Positions 60,501-64,000 of a stretch of DNA of 64,000 nt are shown here, piece after piece. The position numbers and the translations under genes were made by a program. A model generated the notes under the pieces. The model worked only from the letters and a program-made list of their open reading frames with translations, did not search any database and was not told where the DNA came from. Numbering within the stretch: the first letter of the stretch is position 1; the number at the start of each line of letters is the position of its first letter. The stretch is from Pristionchus mayeri (taxonomy: Eukaryota; Nematoda; Chromadorea; Rhabditida; Neodiplogasteridae), in contig BTRK01000001.1 of assembly GCA_036245805.1 (NCBI GenBank), positions 558,001 through 622,000 on the forward strand, read 5' to 3'.

Positions 60501-61900
60501 AGCCTAATCGTCTTTTACAAAAGAAGAGAGCATGGCAAATCTGAAATGGGCCAAATTACTAAGTAGATATTGTAAGTGGTGTATGTGTGTGGCAAAAACC
60601 CTCTCCTTTAGCGGAAAATGGTAGAGGGGCGCAGGTACTTGTGCTCACCTATCGCTTCTTGGGCAGATGCACCTTATAGCCGAATGGTAAGTAACTAGTA
60701 CCACCGCCCGTGGGACAGGGGTTCGTACCCAGCAAAAATCCGGCAAAAGAAGTGACAGGAGTCCCCGGAAGGATGACGTCATCAGATTCTGAAGTCGTCG
60801 ACAGTATTCAGAAGGACACTCGGATTCAAAAAAACGTCGACATGATCCAGAAGTCGTCGACAGGATTCAGAAGCCGTCGACGGGATTCAGAAGTCGTCGA
60901 CAGGATTCAGAAGGCTACTCAGATTCAGATGCCTCGATGACGTCAACGTTGACGTCACTGATATCACAGATAATCAGTGACGTCACCGATGACGTCATCA
61001 TATTGGGCATGTATCTGAGTAGCCGTAGGTACTACTAGCATGGAGAACTGAAAATGCCGGTTCCATTTTCCCCGTTCCAATTCGTGCCATCACGTTTTAC
61101 CTAATCTATGAATCAGAGAAGCGCGAATATTCAAAAACCCAGATCATTGGAACAAGGTCCGTTAAGAACATTTCCAGCATGTCGCTTTTGATATATCAAT
61201 CAATAGCTCTCACCTATAATTATGCTAGCGACTCGTGTTAAAATGTGATTCTCATTCTGCGACCACTTACCTCTTTCTCTTCTGCACTTTCTTCTGACTA
61301 CTCGCCTTCTCATCTTCCTTCGCTGTCGTATCCTTTAAAAGTACATTGTATTCAACATAATTCGAGAAATTTTTAATATAAAGCATGTTCATATAAATAA
61401 ATATTTCCCACCTGGTTGTCATTCTCCGCGAAATACTTGGAGAGAATCTCGCGCGCGTCGCAACTCACCTGACAAGAGATATGATAATGATATTGTCTTA
61501 TTTTTTCGTTTTGCTTTTGTAGAGTTTCCATAGTGACAGGCATTTATGTTCCACAATCAGAATATTTTGATCATCCTAGTAGTGTTCTCGTGCTATTATT
61601 CTTTGATATGTATTTCGTGGAGCAAGCTAGTTCCTCTAACACCGTAGTCCTAAAATAATATCCCCTACAGTTCTTTAGGTCGGACGAGTCCTATTGCATG
61701 AAACCGACTTGGAAATATTAAAGGTGGCATGACGAAATAGTTCTGAAAAAAACCTAGTGTCCCTTCAGTATACCTCCACATAGTCACTCTCCTGCAGCTT
61801 CTTGAGGTGGCCGACCATTCCAACCTCCTGGGCCTCCTCCTTGAGCGTCTCCAGCTGGTTCGGATTGGCAGAGGACATCAACTTGTTGCCTACTTTCAGA
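54549..61900 (-). CDS. Importin-alpha-like protein, C-terminal exons
   Basis: Exons 61,900-61,774 (LKVGNKLMSSANPNQLETLK ... GHLKKLQESDYVE), 61,468-61,412 (VSCDAREILSKYFAENDNQ), 61,332-61,271 (DTTAKEDEKASSQKKVQKRK, donor GTAAG) and probably 54,620-54,549. LKVG, the EE-x(3)-G-x(4)-LKKLQ block and the A-x-x-I-L-x-KYF ending match the last ARM repeat and C-terminal tail of importin-alpha, the adaptor that carries NLS cargo with importin-beta. Upstream exons are not seen before 64,000. The last intron would hold the entire 5.9-kb palindrome. The 54,549 exon reads NTGCEKKGMGSSDVRKKKEK in one frame, but the natural phase from 61,271 gives a different short ending, so this join is uncertain. Confidence 0.6.
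54621..55124. other. Intronic, nothing recognised
   Basis: AT-rich sequence between the putative last importin-like exon and the palindrome. Includes a short internal repeat of GGAACTT / AAAACGG words near 54,910-55,100. Confidence 0.45.
55220..55395. repeat. Tandem repeat in left arm of the palindrome
   Basis: Units of about 24 bp, GAATCCTGTCGACGACTTCT and variants, about seven copies. The mirror copy is at 60,775-60,925. Open frames through it are by-products of the repeat. Confidence 0.8.
55617..56147 (-). CDS. Left-arm ORF 2, charged protein, 176 aa
   Basis: Intact open frame with a basic, Lys/Arg-rich first third (helical KDEMLLEKMQRERQKI) and an acidic, Pro/Gln-rich remainder. Its ATG overlaps the stop of the ORF upstream as ATGA at 56,144-56,147, a compact virus-like arrangement. 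The mirror copy in the right arm is broken. No family assigned; a disordered structural or DNA-associated protein is possible (inference). Confidence 0.55.
   Translation of the reverse strand: MSKRKLIYYAVSKDEMLLEKMQRERQKILNDRSIDVPLRLALFEDLLSRIIRFKKRFLKRNKQLEPQERPEKDAHVQVMEPADDGLLGNDNVGIVHDHARASPIHKQRHEEVNVDADPVQDATPPQQAQRRVLKKVRGNVSPVEDISPSTTRAGTNFADTSLEPNRLLQKKRAWQI
56144..56450 (-). CDS. Left-arm ORF 1, small hydrophobic-tail protein
   Basis: The clean ATG-start frame is 56,144-56,347 (67 aa), and in the right arm the same protein is open for 120 aa. It has an N-terminal helical part, a basic stretch with several Arg/Lys (KERKVVRRHLDIIKEIA), and ends in QYGGGFISAVIPAVLALL, a Gly-rich hinge and hydrophobic helix. 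From memory, small proteins with a basic body and a GG-F-hydrophobic tail are frequent in Polinton and adenovirus-related elements; that assignment is tentative. Translationally coupled to ORF 2 by the ATGA overlap. Confidence 0.5.
56724..57153 (+). pseudogene. Left-arm ORF 3, broken by a frame change
   Basis: Opens MTSKTTPRSYGICINTLQTH at 56,724 and stays open to 57,005. A second frame from about 56,990 carries the more conserved-looking part (LDSHYTFMRTPRGLDTVLGQ) to 57,153. The same change of frame and also a premature TAG occur in the right-arm copy (59,000-59,430, minus). Divergently transcribed from ORFs 1-2. Function unknown. Confidence 0.4.
57830..58321. other. Unpaired loop of the palindrome
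   Basis: Single-copy sequence between the arms, rich in GTGACG/CGTGAC words (GACGTGAC, GGTGACGGCGTGACA). No gene supported. Confidence 0.5.
59000..59430 (-). pseudogene. Right-arm copy of ORF 3
   Basis: Mirror of 56,724-57,153. Carries a premature stop at about 59,309 (CAG to TAG) in addition to the frame change shared with the left arm. Confidence 0.5.
59654..60016 (+). CDS. Right-arm ORF 1, 120 aa, longer copy
   Basis: Same protein as the left-arm ORF at 56,144, open from MYQCCFTHAFKRQ to the stop overlapping the next ATG (ATGA at 60,013). The right arm has a few extra bases near 59,716 (TTATATGTT) that the left arm lacks, which alters the frame at the N-terminus between arms. Confidence 0.5.
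   Translation: MYQCCFTHAFKRQHTSTTLIYMFKVAKHRSFLSRLCDKPNLIANASLAELSCVVEILHNLSHIPFSNKERKVVRRHLDIIKEIAKCSRERKARRQLVQYGGGFISAVIPAVLALLSVLQR
60013..60544 (+). pseudogene. Right-arm copy of ORF 2, broken
   Basis: Mirror of 55,617-56,147 with a premature TAA at about 60,076 and one extra A in the run at 60,186. The last 113 codons are still open. The left copy is intact, so the arms are decaying independently. Confidence 0.6.
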
Positions 61901-62057
61901 CTGCAAATAAAGGGAAATGGATTATGGTAAGGTATATCTGATTGATTCGTAAATCTCCTGAAGCAACACTAGAGAGGCTCTCCCAGAACAACACTGTAGA
62001 GGCAACTTATAGCGGACTAGCGGACAAAAATTTAGCTCCAAATTCAAATTGGATGTA

Positions 62058-63292
62058 TTGGGTTGTCCCATAATTCGTGTCGTTTTTTTCTACATTTTAT
62101 TTCTCGTAAATAATCAAACGCCTTCATTACCTCAAGCTATATTTAATAGCAGACTCATGCTAAGAAATTTATCGCACATTTATCTCTGGCTTACATTGCC
62201 TAATGATGATGCAATAAGTGAAAATATAGAATATCCGGCACTTTCCTATTTCCGCGCCGGGCTCCTCCCCTTCCCCTCCTCCGCTCTATCTTTAGCGCGC
62301 CCCTCGTCCCTCCCCTAGCCTCTCCCTAGATCACGCTCTCGCTCTGCCCCTCCCCTCTCTCTCCCCCGCGCCTCTCGCACTTGCCCTTCCCACGCTCTCT
62401 CTCGCGTCTTCCGGCATTCTCTCACCCGGCGTGACTAGAGCGCGCCCTCCCCATAGCCGTTTTAACTCCCGCCCCCTCATGAAACCATGGCGTTTCCATG
62501 CTCGAGGGGGGAACCTCTTGGCGAATTTTTGGAGGGTGCCAGACTCCATCCTTTCTTGGGGTGGTGTCTGGCTCCACCCCCTCCCGCCCCTTCGGGGGCG
62601 GGATCAAGGGGATGGGGCCTGGCGCGGAGCTAGAAAAGTCCCGAATTTCCGACCATTTTTTCAAAAATTTATTGTTATTTTACGAGCAATTTTAAAATCG
62701 CTAACACTACGGGTGAAAGCGTGGTGCATGACACTTCACATTAATGCTTCTAAATCATAGTTTTCTGAAAAGTTTACTGAAATATTTCACAATTTGTCAT
62801 CGGAGGTGAGTTTCAAAAGGGTCGATTTCACGATTTTAGTATCTCCAATGGTCCAACCTAGCTCATTTGACTATGATAATGCAAATACAATTATTTGCAA
62901 ACGATTCCACACTGTTCCGGAAAGAAAATCTAAATAAACTTTCAAACCACGTTGAAAATTTCGGGTTTTGTAGTCACCTCGCAACGCATTTTGGAAGGCA
63001 GGGATTGTGCCAAATAAACTTAGGTGCTACTAGAGAGTAACGATGCACTGTACACTTATTTTTATCTGTTCATTAGAGTTGATTTTTTTCAATTTTAAGA
63101 CCATCGATTTTTTAGCAAATATTTCGCAATCGTCTAATTTCCCTCCACGGCAATGTCTTTACTCGCTGATGCACCTAAAATGTAGAGAGCTGACCACTGT
63201 ATCTAATACAGCATACAGCAAGTCACATACTTTCCTTGTTCCAGCGAAATATTATTTTAAAAAGTGGCGACACGAATTATGGGACAACCCAA
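62058..63292. mobile_element. Mariner-like element, 1.24 kb, non-coding
   Basis: TTGGGTTGTCCCATAATTCG and its exact complement bound the element, each flanked by TA. The length fits a full mariner but no transposase motif is readable. A CT/GC-rich block (about 62,250-62,640) unlike the AT-rich rest looks like a secondary insertion. Confidence 0.85.
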
Positions 63293-64000
63293 TATATTCT
63301 TTGAAAATTAAGTTTGTTCGATTTCGAAAAAAAATAACTTTAAAATAGGGACCGCGGAGCTCCGTCCTTTCTGCCATTCACCATTTTTTTGCATTGGGAA
63401 AACTCACACACCATCACACCACCATTTTATTTATTTATTTTCTCAGGTTTAATTTATTTTAATTAATTACTTTTTGCGTACAATCGATAGAGCATCATCT
63501 GAAGATACAAAATCTTAACTGAATTAAGTAATTTAGGGGTTGTAAAACATAAATAAATGCATTCTTAGAAAATTGCGCTTCACATTTTTTTAATTATTTT
63601 TATTTTTCTTTTTAAATCGGAGTGCCCAGTTTTAGCGCTCTAATCAGTTGATTGCTCTAAGCATCCCTGCACTCTACAGAGGCACTGGCCATGCTCGGGT
63701 TTCTTTCGGAAGCATGGTTTGTGGCCTATTTTTGAGACAATGTTGACATTTTTCTCGGTTAACCTTGATTTTCTCCACTTTTCTGAGTGCCCAGTTTAAT
63801 TTGAACATTTAAACACATGCAGCATCCTCCTCTCTGTCTTAAACATGTACAAAAAATTACGGTTCGTCGTTCGGAGACCTTGTTTATAGCAGTGAAAGTC
63901 AAAATGAGCGATTGTTCGATTATCGGGCTGTGAAGTAGTAGAGTGCGATAAATTGACCTTGCGCTCACCGTTCGCATATGTTATCAAAATAAAACAGCAC
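63293..64000. other. Intergenic or intronic, nothing recognised
   Basis: AT-rich; would be intron or upstream sequence of the importin-alpha-like gene, whose earlier exons are not found here. Confidence 0.45.

Larger units (their letters stand above)
55125..61036. mobile_element. Palindromic Polinton/Maverick-like element, 5.9 kb
   Basis: Left arm 55,125-57,829 and right arm 58,322-61,036 are inverted copies of about 2.7 kb joined by a 492-bp loop. Tips read AGTAGTACCTACGG. Flanking hexamers are AGCATA (55,119-55,124) and AGCATG (61,037-61,042), a 6-bp target duplication with one mismatch. Six-base duplications and AG...CT tips are Polinton features, and one arm ORF resembles a small virion-type protein of these elements. 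DNA polymerase B, integrase, protease and capsid genes are absent, so it is a non-autonomous derivative. Next to each tip lie tandem GTCGAC-containing repeats and a GACGTCA-rich block. Confidence 0.7.

Noticed and set aside
62331..62760. Arg/Pro-rich open frames on both strands
   Set aside because: Located in a GC/CT-rich block inside a mariner element; composition explains them.

Overview
This is a eukaryotic nuclear window. Nothing in it looks bacterial: genes are cut into short exons by GT-AG introns with T-rich TTTCAG or TTTTAAG acceptors, and many start codons sit directly behind such an acceptor, as expected for spliced-leader trans-splicing in nematodes. The F-box-like gene at 38.5-41.8 kb resembles a family that, from memory, is very expanded in diplogastrid nematodes such as Pristionchus. 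I therefore read the window as nematode and probably diplogastrid; this is inference, not a database result.

Layout. 1-2.9 kb: repeats and a complete hAT-type MITE. 2.9-9.0 kb (+): a gene of about 32 exons combining a Mutator-like (MULE) transposase core, a SWIM-like zinc knuckle and an OTU-like domain whose catalytic Cys appears lost. 9-15 kb: gene scraps, an rpl-3 fragment, a duplicated start exon and a LINE with a clean empty site. 15-23 kb: a pyrimidine-rich minisatellite, a tRNA-derived SINE and several foldback repeats. 23.2-26.8 kb (-): a PP1-type Ser/Thr phosphatase gene with two reading-frame breaks. 28-33 kb: chained foldbacks and a second LINE.

33-53.4 kb (-): a tandem array of eleven copies or fragments of a small four-module gene (89-99 aa products) ending in a 34-nt last exon with the signature LELCRPP. 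Exon lengths sum to multiples of three in the intact copies. The array has grown by segmental duplication, is interrupted by an F-box-like gene, and has been hit by mariner elements, a mini-Helitron and foldbacks; several insertions have an empty site in a paralogous unit.

54.5-61.9 kb: the end of an importin-alpha-like gene (-), one intron of which contains a 5.9-kb near-perfect palindrome with 2.7-kb arms and a 6-bp target duplication, best explained as a Polinton/Maverick derivative. 62-63.3 kb: a non-coding mariner. The array repeat module also resembles the first ARM repeat of importin-alpha, so the array and its neighbour may share ancestry (hypothesis).
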